NCBI GenBank assembly: GCA_033032175.1
Contig: CM065310.1
Location: 6,696,001 to 6,760,000, forward strand
DNA from: Saturnia japonica
Lineage: Eukaryota > Arthropoda > Insecta > Lepidoptera > Saturniidae
DNA length: 64,000 nucleotides
Reading direction: 5' to 3'
Numbering within the stretch: the first letter of the stretch is position 1; every line of letters begins with the position of its first letter. The translations under genes were made by a program, and so were the position numbers. The notes beneath the pieces are model-generated. The model made no database searches and was not told where the DNA came from. It saw only the letters and a program-made list of their open reading frames with translations. Below are positions 1 through 9,141 of this stretch, one piece after another.

Positions 1-151
1 GTCAAAATCAAAATCAAAACATTATTTATTCAATTTAAGTCCTAAGAAGGCACATAACAATGTCAAAACACTACCACCGGTTCGGAAAACATCCCAGACA
101 TCGAGGAGAACTGGCAAGAAACTCGATCGGTTTTTATTCCAACTAAACAAT
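1..151 (+). repeat. Interspersed repeat X, copy 1
   Basis: About 110 bases here, from roughly 28 to 140, recur at 53863-53950 on the same strand and at 55971-56080 on the opposite strand. Shared blocks include AAGAAGGCAC, the centre CCGGTTCGGAAAACATC and GGCAAGAAACTCGATCG. No open frame, terminal repeat or poly-A tail is visible, so its class is unknown. It may be the 3' part of a non-LTR element. It runs up to the mariner insertion that follows. Confidence 0.6.
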
Positions 152-347
152 TATTAGGTCCGTACATATGAAATTAGCTTTTGGTCGTACTGACTGACCA
201 CTTTGATCTGAAATATCTCATCTTTGGTTAAGAATTCCAAATTCAAATTTATAAATTCATTTAGCTGGTACATTTGAGTTTTGAAAACAGTCATTCATTT
301 GTTTTTTTCCTCATTATTTTTTCTTTGGCGTCGCTTATTACCGCACA

Positions 348-696
348 ATGGAAATATCGGTATATTTACGAGTAAGAGTTCTACCGTGGCATCAGTGCTG
401 CAGAAACAGCTCGAAGGATTAATGATGTGTACGGCGCTGGTGTTGCAAAAGAAAGCACGGTACGTTTTTGGTATCAACGTTTTCGTTCTGGAAATATCGA
501 CCTTCAGAACCAACCCCGTGGACGGCCGGAGACCAAAGTCGAAATTGAAGATTTAAAGGCTATTATGGAAGCGGATCCATCACAAAGCACTTCAGAACTA
601 CCTATAAGATGGCAAAAGTATGGTCATAGATGGCAAAAGTATGGTCATAGATGGCAAAAGTATGGTCATAGATGGCAAAAGTATGGTCATAGATAA
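348..696 (+). pseudogene. Truncated mariner transposase, N-terminal DNA-binding region only
   Basis: The likely start is the ATG at 348. After about ten codons the frame slips by one base near 378; from there a frame runs to the TAA at 694-696. This part carries the two helix-turn-helix segments typical of mariner transposases, with the recognisable stretch TVRFWYQRFRSGN at about 451-489 followed by a GRP AT-hook-like turn near 523. The frame stays homologous up to SELP near 603. The DDD catalytic domain that should follow is absent. It is replaced by four 21-bp repeats encoding RWQKYGH four times, then a stop. No active enzyme can result, though a DNA-binding fragment could in principle be made if the frameshift were bypassed. 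Mariner assignment is firm; any residual function is speculation. Confidence 0.8.
609..692 (+). repeat. Tandem repeat, 4 x 21 bp, in frame
   Basis: Four identical copies of a 21-bp unit (ATGGCAAAAGTATGGTCATA plus G) lie at 609-629, 630-650, 651-671 and 672-692. Because 21 is a multiple of three, each adds the same seven residues (RWQKYGH) to the transposase frame. The copies show no differences, so the expansion is recent compared with the decay of the surrounding element. Confidence 0.95.
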
Positions 697-791
697 CAAC
701 GGTGCATACTTTGATTAATTAAATATATTTTACAAAAAAAAAAAATATTTCGCCCGTACAAAACGCCAATTTCATATGTAAGGAGCTAATA

Positions 792-1059
792 TACAATACA
801 CTAATTTAGTGGATGCACAGAGAGGGAGTCACTTCCAGACATCACTATCATTTACATAATATTAAACCGTTTAAACGTACATACAAATCTATACAAAGAA
901 ATATAGAATTAGAAGATTTATTACATATATATAGATAAACAGTACATAGATAAAAATTCAACCAACCGGATTAATTGTTTGGCTTTATTGGTTCAAATTC
1001 CGAAACATCATTATTATGAAATATAATATAATTCATTCATTCATTAGTTCGTACAACGC
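792..1059. other. AT-rich unique sequence
   Basis: I see no gene or repeat structure here beyond short A/T runs and an ATTC microrepeat near 1030. Confidence 0.5.
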
Positions 1060-1870
1060 AGTAATTATTTATATTCCGTAAATTTATTTTAACTCATATT
1101 ATTGACAGTTCATATAGTTTATCAATTGAGAAATTACATATTATACTTCCCGTCTACAAAATTTCATAAAATCGGTTAAACTCAAAAATGCTTTAACAAC
1201 TCCCTAAATATATTTTGACGATCCTTAGAGCCTATCAATTATGGAATGACATATGTTTCCCATCTACAAATTTTTATCAGAATCGGTTGAGTATTGATGA
1301 AAATTTAATTTTAAGAAATTATTTTTTTACGATTTCCATATTATTATTCACAATTCTTATGGTCCCCATCATTCATAGAATAACTTACACTTCCCTTGCA
1401 CAAAACTTCATCAAAATCGGTCAAGAACTAACAAAAATTTATTTATTTTACAAATTATTATTTTTTACAATTTTTTAAAGCAATATTGAAAATTCTTATA
1501 TCCAATATCGATTGATCAATGACATAAGCATCCCGTGTACAGCATTTCATAAGAGTCGGTTTTTTGGCATTTTTTAGTTAAATCCGGACATACAAACAGA
1601 CGGACGGACACACAAGTAAAAAATATTAACGATTTTTTTAGGGATCTTAAATGGTTTCCACTGAGTAAACCATTAGAGATATATGTAAGTATACAAATTT
1701 TTATAGTAAATAATTGTAGATTTTAAATAGACTCACAAAAAATTCAGTGAGAGCATATGTAAGTATATCTTCTAAGCATCACCCATACAAAAACCTTTAA
1801 AAAAACCGGGAGCTGTGTTCGCATGATTCGCGCCCGTAGTTCACGCGAATGCAGCCACGGCCACAGCTAG
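1060..1870 (+). mobile_element. Helitron-like repeat, copy A, with CTAG 3' end
   Basis: The 3' half (about 1635-1870) matches the copies at 24061-24539 and 43960-44461: a GAGTAAACCATWAGAGATAT block, an ATATCTTCTA block, a CACGCGAA block and the terminus CACAGCTAG followed by T. A CTAG end with a GC-rich hairpin just before it fits Helitron 3' ends, and lepidopteran genomes are full of such non-autonomous copies. The 5' portion differs from the other copies and consists of a degenerate tandem array. No Rep/helicase coding sequence is present. The class is inferred from the end structure only; another class of repeat with the same end is possible. Confidence 0.5.
1133..1600 (+). repeat. Degenerate tandem array, four units of about 110-140 bp
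   Basis: A motif of the form TTCCCRTCTACAAAATTTCAT followed by AAAATCGGTT recurs near 1147, 1257, 1391 and 1531, each time preceded by an ATTGAT/AATGACATA-like stretch. The spacings are about 110, 134 and 140 bp. The last unit runs into an ACAGACGGACGGACACACA tract of the kind found in many insect interspersed repeats. The units have diverged strongly, so the array is old. Confidence 0.6.
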
Positions 1871-2462
1871 TAATAATAGTATACATATAGGTTTGTAGGA
1901 AAACGATTATTATTTGCAGTTATAATTGTGTATTTATTTTCCAATATCGTATCAACCAACAAAATAATACTATGCATTCATTATCTACCATTATCATTCG
2001 ATAATACAAGCTTACATTTTTATGATTCTGACTCTTAGTAACCATGATCTGCATAAACAACCAGGTTTGTTAATGTTATTGTGGTTCCGCTTATAAGTCC
2101 TTATTAAGACGTTCAGAGTATGTAGGCTATTCGATTTTAAAGTTGTGTGAGACAAAAGCACCTGACATGCTTTAACATTTGCGAATGAATTCGCTATTCT
2201 TATGCTAACTTACTCATCCTGTAACACATTGTCATCGGGTCTCAAACTACTTCCTGATATTTATATACTCGTAAATATCAGCAAATTTAAGCTGTATCTC
2301 TATAATATATTATTTGTCAAAGATGTTTTTTTATGTGCCAACACCAAATCGCCCAAATTTATTATAATGCTTTTTTTTACTTTATATTTCCCGCTGTGGA
2401 CTAAAAATAGACAAATAGTATAAAATTAATGCTTTCTTAAAAAAACAATTGATTAAAAAGCT
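1871..2462. other. No recognisable feature
   Basis: AT-rich sequence. A 73-codon frame at 2202-2423 is no longer than expected by chance at this composition and has no recognisable protein features. Confidence 0.5.
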
Positions 2463-2610
2463 TTTTAATAGGGAATGCCATCTGTTGATGGCAATACATT
2501 TAACTAACATGTAGAAGGTTAACAATCTGTTATGGAATGTTAAGGAGCATTACCAATCTGTTTAACTGACACGACAGCTGTTAGATTATTTAAATTGTAA
2601 TGTGTGTTTC
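2463..2610. repeat. Interspersed repeat shared with 48566-48680
   Basis: Two blocks are shared with the later locus: TTTAACTAACATG, and GTTAGATTATTT preceded by a GACG/GACA motif. A third block, GCCATCTGTTGA at the left edge, matches the reverse complement of 48582-48605. The mixed orientation suggests a short element with inverted ends. Confidence 0.45.
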
Positions 2611-4508
2611 TAGACTGCACCGTAATTTCTACTAAGTACAGTCCAGTCATTTACGCAAACTAATATAAACAATAGTTCGCGTTAATTGATATTTCAAGAT
2701 ATAAGTAAGTTTTATTAAAAATTAAAAATAAGTATGATCTTGAAATTATCATCTTTATAGTCTCACCACTCTAATAATATTTGAAATCTAATCTTTTAAG
2801 AATGCATAAGTATTTAAATCAGTTGTACTTAATCTTGATTCGATTGCTAAAGTCGTCGAATTTAATCTTAGTCACTCCAAATCTAGTTTTTATTACACTA
2901 CATTACATTATTACATTACATAGTATGAATATAATTCTATCCTCATAAAACTGTTAAATAGATCATTAAGCAGACATCCGTAAAGCAATTTGTATTGCGG
3001 TGATTAGCGAACATCGCATTTATATCTGCCTGGTTCTAATTGCATAGAACTAAATTACGCCCTTCGGTAAGGAAATCTTCACAGCAGGAAGGTTTGAACA
3101 AAAAACTACATACTTTTTATCTAGGTTATTATACATATAATTTAGAACACGATATTGATATATTCCATTTTCTTTTTCAAGTAGCACGGCAAAGTTGATA
3201 GCACTGTTCTTAATGGTAAATACAGTACAAAGATACGATATACATGTGCTTTTTATGTGGACTGTGACACCCAGCAAAATTGTATTATTATTATTTATCA
3301 GCATATATTCCACAACCACATACAATAAGTGTTACATTAGTATGTAAGATTTATTTACAAGGATCATAATAATCGTTTGTAAGGAATTTTAAATATCATT
3401 TCGAAATAAAGTTGATCATCTACTGTATTACCTAATAATAGATGATGAGAGAGGTAGGCCACAGAGAAACTTTGGATATTTCAATTTAAAATGATTATAT
3501 CAAGTTTAGCTTAAGTTCATCTCATAAAGTTTAATAATAAATTCAAGCACTTAAACGACTTACCGCAAAACATTACAAATTTTAATTCAACAAGTATTGT
3601 GACATTTCCATCAATTGGAATTCTGTATTGCCACTCTCTTGTCCTTCGGGTTAGACTTAATATTTTTAGTGTAAAATTATTTTATAGGTTAAATAAAGTC
3701 TGTTTGAGTATAACATATATTACATACATTTTTTTCATTTACTTGGCGCCGCAAAATTAATAAAAAAAAGCCTTGACACTAAAGGTATTTATCAACTGCA
3801 CCAACCAGGCGATCCGAAACGAATAAAAGCAGTATTTCTTATGAAGTCTTACGATACTTGTTATTGCGTATTATCAATGGCGCAAATAGTCTGTCGATTG
3901 TTGTTATGTTATCCAAAAATATTATACGTATAGAAAAGTAAGTTCAAAAGTTTCTAATACGATCACTTTATCACAATCTAGAGCGTTTTAAGGATATCGT
4001 CCCCGTTTCCTTTTTGTAATTTTTGTACAACACAAATCTTTATTGTATTTTTTCTTTTAAGTAACTCACCCCTATTCAAATGCTTGCCTAGTTAGCTAGC
4101 ATCCTCAAATAGAAAATCTGTCGCCGAATTCCTTTCGATGCAATCCGACAATCGCACTCGACAGCAGTTCCATTACTAGGCTTAGCGTGATATCATCTTC
4201 AGCTAAATGTTCACGTCAACTGATTTCATGATTCTGTTCCGTTGGCATTGCATATAAACAAACAACTCGCACTACGCCTGGTTTAGTTTCCGGGTAAGGC
4301 ATAATAAAGATTGTTGTACAAACACTCTCATATAAATTACGAAATTTGATCTTCTTAACTTTCAAGTTCTTATTCATTAAAATGCATTGAACTTTTATGA
4401 TTTTAGCGAATATATCTACACATATCTACATCTACTTATACATCAGTATAATCATCAGTCACCTTTAAAGACTGATATGCATTTACATACTTCAATAACT
4501 GTACTTTA
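2611..4508. other. No recognisable gene
   Basis: AT-rich unique sequence. It includes an ATTAC microrepeat at about 2890-2920. A 91-codon minus-strand frame at 3050-3325 has no domain I recognise and is within chance length. A GGCGCCGC-like site near 3745 follows an AATAAAG motif but no LTR pair is visible. Confidence 0.45.
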
Positions 4509-4514
4509 ACCTAC

Positions 4515-4669
4515 CGTTTCGAACAACATCCAAACCAGTTGCTTCATATTATACAACGGCTTTACAGAAAGCGGTTCTGCGGGTGAAATGTGAATCTCCC
4601 ACGTCCCGGCATGACCTGCCACAATGACATTTGAAAACCTAACGTCAGAACATCCTCGTACTTTCTCTT
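4515..4669 (-). CDS. Candidate internal host exon, product unknown
   Basis: On the minus strand, 155 nt are bounded by a splice-acceptor-like CCTAG and a donor-like GTAGGT and hold 51 complete codons without a stop, ending in phase 0. The protein contains WEIHISPAEPL and is richer in G+C and in varied residues (W, H, P, C, G) than the surrounding translations, which are dominated by I, N, K and Y. I do not recognise the family. There is no clear polypyrimidine tract before the acceptor, and the +1 frame on the same strand is also open for about 35 codons, so coding is uncertain. It could equally be a fragment of a decayed transposon. No partner exon was found nearby. Confidence 0.25.
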
Positions 4670-4689
4670 CTAGGTTATAGATATGCATA

Positions 4690-5249
4690 CATTTATATGT
4701 ATATCTAACAGTACATAATAACTACTTCTAAAATATACATCATCAATATTAAACATTACTCAACAAAAGTGAAATCTATTCGTATATATCGAAGATAAGT
4801 TTCATTAATTGTTAACTACTCTAAATGTAACATATCAGTTTATGCATAATATATTATGTATATATACATAGTCAATACGTTTTTAATGATTCTCCACAAG
4901 TGGTAATTTATTTTCGTGATTAGAGTAATATAGTGTATTTCATTTTGAAATTAACCAACGCTTTCCAGTTCTACAAAAATATGACGAACATGGACTTATC
5001 TCAATTAAACTCAACATTTTAAACGCAGCATCCACAGTTTTAATCTCAAAAATATTAATATAAGCACTAAAACTCGTTTAATGCAATTTAGAAGTCACAG
5101 GACAAAATGATTTCCGTTACACTTAATCTGATTAAAATCCCGAAGAAGCAAATACCGTATTGTAAAATTCTTCTTCTAAAGGCACATTATCAGTTGAATC
5201 TGTTTATAGAACAAAAGCACATGATTCAGAGATCTCTTTAAGTTCATTC
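4690..5249. other. No recognisable feature
   Basis: AT-rich unique sequence; nothing seen on either strand. Confidence 0.5.
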
Positions 5250-5345
5250 CGCTAGTCAAGGTCCCGATGAGCCGTTATCGGGCCGGTAACGTCACGACGC
5301 GAAGCAACGGGGCGGCGCTAATGTGCAATTGGCATTAGTTTTGCA
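5250..5345. promoter_or_regulatory. CpG-rich island of unknown role
   Basis: About 95 bases with many CpGs stand out sharply from the AT-rich surroundings. The block contains CGTTATCGGGCCGGTAACG, which can form a short stem from CGTTA/TAACG, a GTGACGT/ACGTCAC site, and then CAATTGGCATTAG, which resembles homeodomain-type sites. One frame (VKVPMSRYRAG onward) is open for 27 codons but lacks supporting signals. It may be a regulatory element or conserved non-coding sequence, or the remnant of a GC-rich transposon. This is an inference from composition alone. Confidence 0.25.
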
Positions 5346-6410
5346 CGTCTTCAACAGTTTCCATTGCAAATTATAGTTAATTATATGATATTTAAATTAA
5401 TAACAGTTTTACTATAAGTAAATGAAAGAGATGTTCATCAATACAAATAATAGTTTTTTTATTACTGATGAAAAAGTATATGTAAGGATTTCAATTAGCG
5501 TTCTAAAAAAAATCAGTTTTAAAAATATAATTAAATTTCCCCTAAAATAACAATAAAAATGAGATGACTCTTATTAAGGATAAGAAATTTAACGAGCTCA
5601 TTTAGCTATGGATTTGGCTATGAAGAAATATGGGATCGGCCACCCAAAACAATATTCCTGCATACTCTTCATACAACTCTTGTCGTGAGAACTTTTCAGA
5701 TTGTTCCGAGAAAAATACTGCATTAAGATCATCGTTTTATTTCAATGTTATATTGACATTGGAACATAAATTTTTATGTTAATTGGCGTAGTAAAGTATG
5801 AGAATTTATAATTATACCTGCAGTTTATGCAGAAGATAATATCATGTCAGTCGTTATAATTGAATCTTTAGGACATAAAGATCAATAACAGTAAAAATTA
5901 CATCAATGGATGTAACTAATATTGCAATGGAAACAAACCAAAGTAAAAATCACGAACTAAGTTTTACTAACCGAAGGATTCGACGATTACCCGTCTAACG
6001 TTGCCAGTTCAAATATCAACAAATCAATAGCTGTACTGGAAATTATGGCAGCTTTAACTGAATCCAGTAATTAAAACAGAATTTTTAAAAGCAAATATGA
6101 ATTACTGTAACAATAGTTTGAACCTCGTTTGATTTAAATATTATTGCCGTTAAAAGAAGAAGGAATAGACAAAAAAACGGAGATTGAAGAATTTTTTTTT
6201 ACTTATGAACTTTAATCTATTACATTTGATACGTTTGTTGAAATTGAACATATAGTCCAAAACACAAATATACTTAATGAATACTGTAGTGCCTGGTGAA
6301 ACCTAGACAGTCAATAATATCTCAGATCTGACTAATCACTTCACAGATATGCTTTCATGGAAATATCAAAATTTGCAGCACTAAAAATGAAGCGTAATAG
6401 TACATTATGG
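5346..6410. other. No recognisable gene
   Basis: AT-rich sequence without coding or repeat structure that I can support. Confidence 0.45.
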
Positions 6411-6530
6411 TACAAGTGTGTAATGTTGGTGATTACCGCTGAGGCGCCATTGAGACCCGAGCCGTTAGGTGAGGCCGTGAGGGTCTTAAGAGAGCCGAGG
6501 ACGGTAATCACCACTACACACGTGTATTAT
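6411..6530. repeat. GC-rich snap-back (inverted repeat)
   Basis: GGTGATTACCG at 6428-6438 is perfectly complementary to CGGTAATCACC at 6502-6512. The pairing continues outward through ACAAGTGTGTA near 6413 and TACACACGTGT near 6515 with small gaps. The 63-bp loop is GC-rich and carries several CCGAG/CGAGCC motifs. It resembles non-autonomous foldback elements of Lepidoptera, and it lies directly against the TIR element that starts at 6537. The two may be parts of one composite element. Confidence 0.6.
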
Positions 6531-6574
6531 ACGACGTTTTTCAACACACTTGTGAAGAAAATAATAATAAAAAA

Positions 6575-6691
6575 TCATTTTTCCTTGGAGTTTTCAGGTA
6601 GTAAACTTAGCATAACGTTAAGGGCTTCACATCTTATATCGGGCGGTGTACAACATAAATCATTTTCTTCATAACTAGTACTTGTAGACAT
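6575..6691 (-). CDS. Short ORF, possible N-terminal remnant of a tyrosine-recombinase (Crypton-like) gene
   Basis: ATG at 6691 is in good insect context (TTAATTAAAATG), and the frame runs 38 codons to TGA at 6575. The protein starts MSTSTSYEEN and ends in ALNVMLSLLPENSKEK. The segment LLP-x-x-S-K is reminiscent of the N-terminal arm-binding region of Crypton-type tyrosine recombinases in insects, but the recombinase core is absent. If this is right, a deletion joined the first codons to the element's terminus. The match is from memory and short, so it is weak. It may equally be an unrelated small ORF. Confidence 0.25.
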   Translation of the reverse strand: MSTSTSYEENDLCCTPPDIRCEALNVMLSLLPENSKEK

Positions 6692-6753
6692 TTTAATTAA
6701 TAAATAACTAAAATTTCAACAGTGACAACGAGTTGTGAATTTTTTTTCGTTAT

Positions 6754-6762
6754 GGCGGGAAA
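6754..6762 (-). promoter_or_regulatory. E2F-like site upstream of the short ORF
   Basis: GGCGGGAAA here reads TTTCCCGCC on the minus strand, the E2F consensus. It is followed at once by ATAACG and lies about 60 bp upstream of the ATG at 6691. A GC-rich stretch with GCGCGCGC (about 6774-6781) and two CCAT/ATGG cores precedes it. Together they look like a TATA-less promoter; not tested. Confidence 0.3.
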
Positions 6763-7257
6763 AAATAATCACTGCGCGCGCATCCAACAATGGCGATCGG
6801 CCATAGACTAAAGGAATGAGGTTACTTTTTTTTTTTTGGCTTTCCGCAGATAGCGTTTTAGCCACGTATAAAATGGGGAATTTAAAGTTTTCTTTATTAC
6901 AGAGAAAACAAAAGTTATATTTGAGTGAAAGTTTTATTTATTAAACACGTACAAGTTGAAATTATATATTTAAATACGAAGTTGTATGAAATGAGCAAGC
7001 AATAGGTACATTAATTTATTTGTTCTATTCATCATTATCTTTTTTGTATCGAAACTTTTTTAAGAACAAAGCAACTCGACCAATAAAATAAAAATAAAAC
7101 TCTATAACTCACTTGTGAATAATAGCAATGAAAAAGTCACAGTTTGATTACAGGTGTCATTATGTGCCTAATTGCGGTGATATTAGAGCCACTTTATGAG
7201 CAAGTGTGTTGAAAAAATAATTACTTACAAGACAAATTTTAACAACAAAAAAAAAAT

Positions 7258-7398
7258 CGAAGGTTCAATTCCAATGAAATTAAAATGAGGTATGCCCTTT
7301 CCAAAGAAAAAGAATCATCTAAATCGGTTCATACACAAAGGAGTTATGGATGAACATCCATAAAAAAATATTTTGGAATTAAGTAACCTCCTCTAAGT
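7258..7398 (-). repeat. Interspersed repeat Z, copy 1 (partial)
   Basis: The reverse complement contains GGAGGTTACTTA, TTTTTTTATGGATGTTCA and ATTTAGATGATTC in the same order and spacing as the copies at 25303-25525 and 63629-63850. The 3' part with the GAAGTCGGTT-like end is missing. Confidence 0.65.
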
Positions 7399-7399
7399 A

Positions 7400-8129
7400 T
7401 TACAAAAATAATAGTATATACATTGTCTTCGATGAGTTATTGGCGTAGAGCCTTTATGCGTCATTAGATAGTGGAAAACAACAAACGCGTATGTATCATA
7501 CGTATTACGTGTCATATATGCATGCATATACAAGTGTTTATTTTATAAAATTCATTGAAATATATGTAATAATTTATAGTAAATAATTGCATTTTACAAG
7601 ATTATATTATGTTGATACGAAAAGATCAATACGAGGCGTAGATATGAAATTTCGATTTCATTAACCGAATATAGACACTAGGCAGCTATTTGAGATGTGA
7701 TAGCCTTATACGTAAGAATACGGACGATAATGATTCTAGATTATTATCTTTTTGGAACGAAATCGTAAGTAGTGGAGTAACCAGTCGACGTTGTTTTAGA
7801 CGATTAAACCTTCTTACGTAGGAAATTATCATAGATATAACGTTTTAAATTCATGATAAAATATATGTTTAATAATCGATAAATTATGTATTACTTTTAA
7901 ACCCAAATCCAGGAAACCAGCTCTTACCATAATAAAATATACGGAAAAATACGCAAAAATCTCATAAACGATTAATCTGTATCGAAGTTTATCGAATAAA
8001 ATAAGGATCAAATGATTAGCTATAACGTCGTACAAGGTTAATACAACCTTTCACTCTTTTGAAATATCAGTCAGCTTTAAATGTACGACTCTTTTACAGG
8101 TCACAGATCCTTTTAGTGTTAATATATTA
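7400..8129. other. No recognisable feature
   Basis: AT-rich sequence. The minus frame at 7829-8035 is within chance length. Confidence 0.5.
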
Positions 8130-8471
8130 TATAGAGTGTAACATTTACATGGGTCAGTGGGGAGAAATCTGAAACTATAAGATAGAGAAATATGTCTAAA
8201 AGAACCATGACTTCGATTTTAAAGACAAGAAATTCGTTTAATTGTAGACGGGGTTTCCTAGCAACGTGTATTCTTTACAACCTACACTATCAATTAAGGT
8301 AATAAAATGATATAAGTTTCTTAAAATGATTAGGTTCGATTCCCGACTCGTGTATAAGTATTTTTGAAAAAGTATAAATGCAGTTTTCCTTATCTTTAAA
8401 ATCGATGTCATGGTTCTTTAGAACATATTTCTCTGTCCTACTGACCCATTTAAATGTTACACTCTGTATAG
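8130..8471. mobile_element. Palindromic MITE with long inverted arms
   Basis: The first roughly 100 bp and the last roughly 85 bp are near-perfect inverted copies. Both start ATAKAGAGTGTAACATTTAM, pass through ATGGGTCAGT and GAGAAATATGT, and end in a GATTTTAAAGA block after CCATGAC. The left arm has a small insertion near 8160-8180. The loop of about 150 bp includes GGTTCGATTCCCG at about 8333-8345, a B-box-like sequence. There is no coding capacity. A TA-rich target (TATA) surrounds both ends but the exact duplication cannot be fixed. Confidence 0.75.
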
Positions 8472-9021
8472 TCAGTCATTTCTCTAGATACTTACAGGTA
8501 TGCGAAACTTGGTTTAGAGCATAAACAGTATCATCAACTATATTATTTATTTATTTATTAAAGTAGCACCAACAGCGCGCATATTTTACTTGAGCCATTT
8601 TTACTATTATTATTTACCATTATTAGTCATATACTTTTCACATATGTTTAATTTTGCTTTTCTGGCTTCGACCACAATTCTGCTAACGTCAAGTGAATAA
8701 CATATTATTTTAAAACTTTTAAAATTTATACTACGGGTCCAAAATGCATGTATCAAATTCTGCTACAATAAACCCAAACGGTCGCATATCTGACCGGTTA
8801 TTAATAGCAAAAATATGTTTTCAAGGAGATACTTACATTTGGCATGTTTTACACATAATATTATTTTGAGCAAAAACCTGAATACCTTTATAATAAATTT
8901 GATTTATTATAAAGGTATTTGAACATTCATATTATAACATTTAGACTAGATCTCAAAATAAGACACAATGTATCCATACATACCCACAGACAGTTCTGTA
9001 GGCTACAAGGGTGGTTTTAAA
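8472..9021. other. AT-rich sequence with one perfect hairpin
   Basis: No gene seen. The stretch contains the 18-bp hairpin listed separately. Confidence 0.5.
8881..8919. repeat. Perfect 18-bp hairpin
   Basis: AATACCTTTATAATAAAT is followed by the loop TTG and then its exact reverse complement. It is AT-rich and has no T-run typical of a polymerase III terminator. It may be the remains of a palindromic element or a cruciform-prone site. Confidence 0.85.
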
Positions 9022-9141
9022 TATGCGGCGTTTTTTTTTTTAACTGACTACACTGTTTTCCTTAGGGCCCTGAAGCCTTTTACAGCTTCACCGAACTTGG
9101 GGGCGAGCACTTAGAGCACTCAGCCGCGATTTATGCGGCGT
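9022..9141 (-). mobile_element. 5'-truncated Jockey-like LINE tail with target-site duplication
   Basis: TATGCGGCGT occurs at 9022-9031 and again at 9132-9141, flanking about 100 bp. The insert reads on the minus strand as the LINE 3' end, including GAAGCTGTAAAAGGCTTCAG and GGGCCCTAAGG, followed by a poly-A tail (the T-run at 9031-9041). The same 3' end closes the Jockey-like element at 22130-22250 and recurs at 26543-26622. This is textbook target-primed reverse transcription with severe 5' truncation. Confidence 0.85.

Larger units (their letters stand above)
154..789 (+). mobile_element. Mariner element, internally deleted, with both TIRs and TA target duplication
   Basis: Both ends are visible. 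The 5' end begins TTAGGTCCGTACATATGAAA, and the reverse complement of the 3' end (759-789) begins TTAGCTCCTTACATATGAAA; 26 of the first 31 positions agree. The element is flanked by TA at 152-153 and TA at 790-791, the duplication made by Tc1/mariner transposases. Its 636 bp is about half the usual 1.2-1.3 kb, because most of the transposase gene, including the catalytic region, is gone. It is therefore non-autonomous and could only be moved by an intact relative elsewhere. The subfamily is not certain; the N-terminal protein resembles lepidopteran mariners. Confidence 0.88.
6537..7216 (-). mobile_element. Possible TIR element with 16-bp inverted ends
   Basis: TTTTTCAACACACTTG at 6537-6552 and its exact reverse complement at 7201-7216 bound 680 bp. 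Inside, on the minus strand, lie a promoter-like region and a 38-codon frame (see next entries). The similarity of the ends stops after 16 bp and no target duplication is evident, so this could be a deletion derivative or a chance pairing of related repeats. The superfamily is not assigned. Confidence 0.4.

Noticed and set aside
3600..3780. Possible LTR end followed by a primer-binding site (ACTTGGCGCCGC near 3744)
   Set aside because: No matching second LTR, no polypurine tract and no gag or pol coding sequence; a single 12-bp similarity is too little.
8333..8345. GGTTCGATTCCCG as part of a tRNA gene or SINE
   Set aside because: It lies in the loop of a palindromic MITE, and no A box, cloverleaf or SINE body surrounds it.
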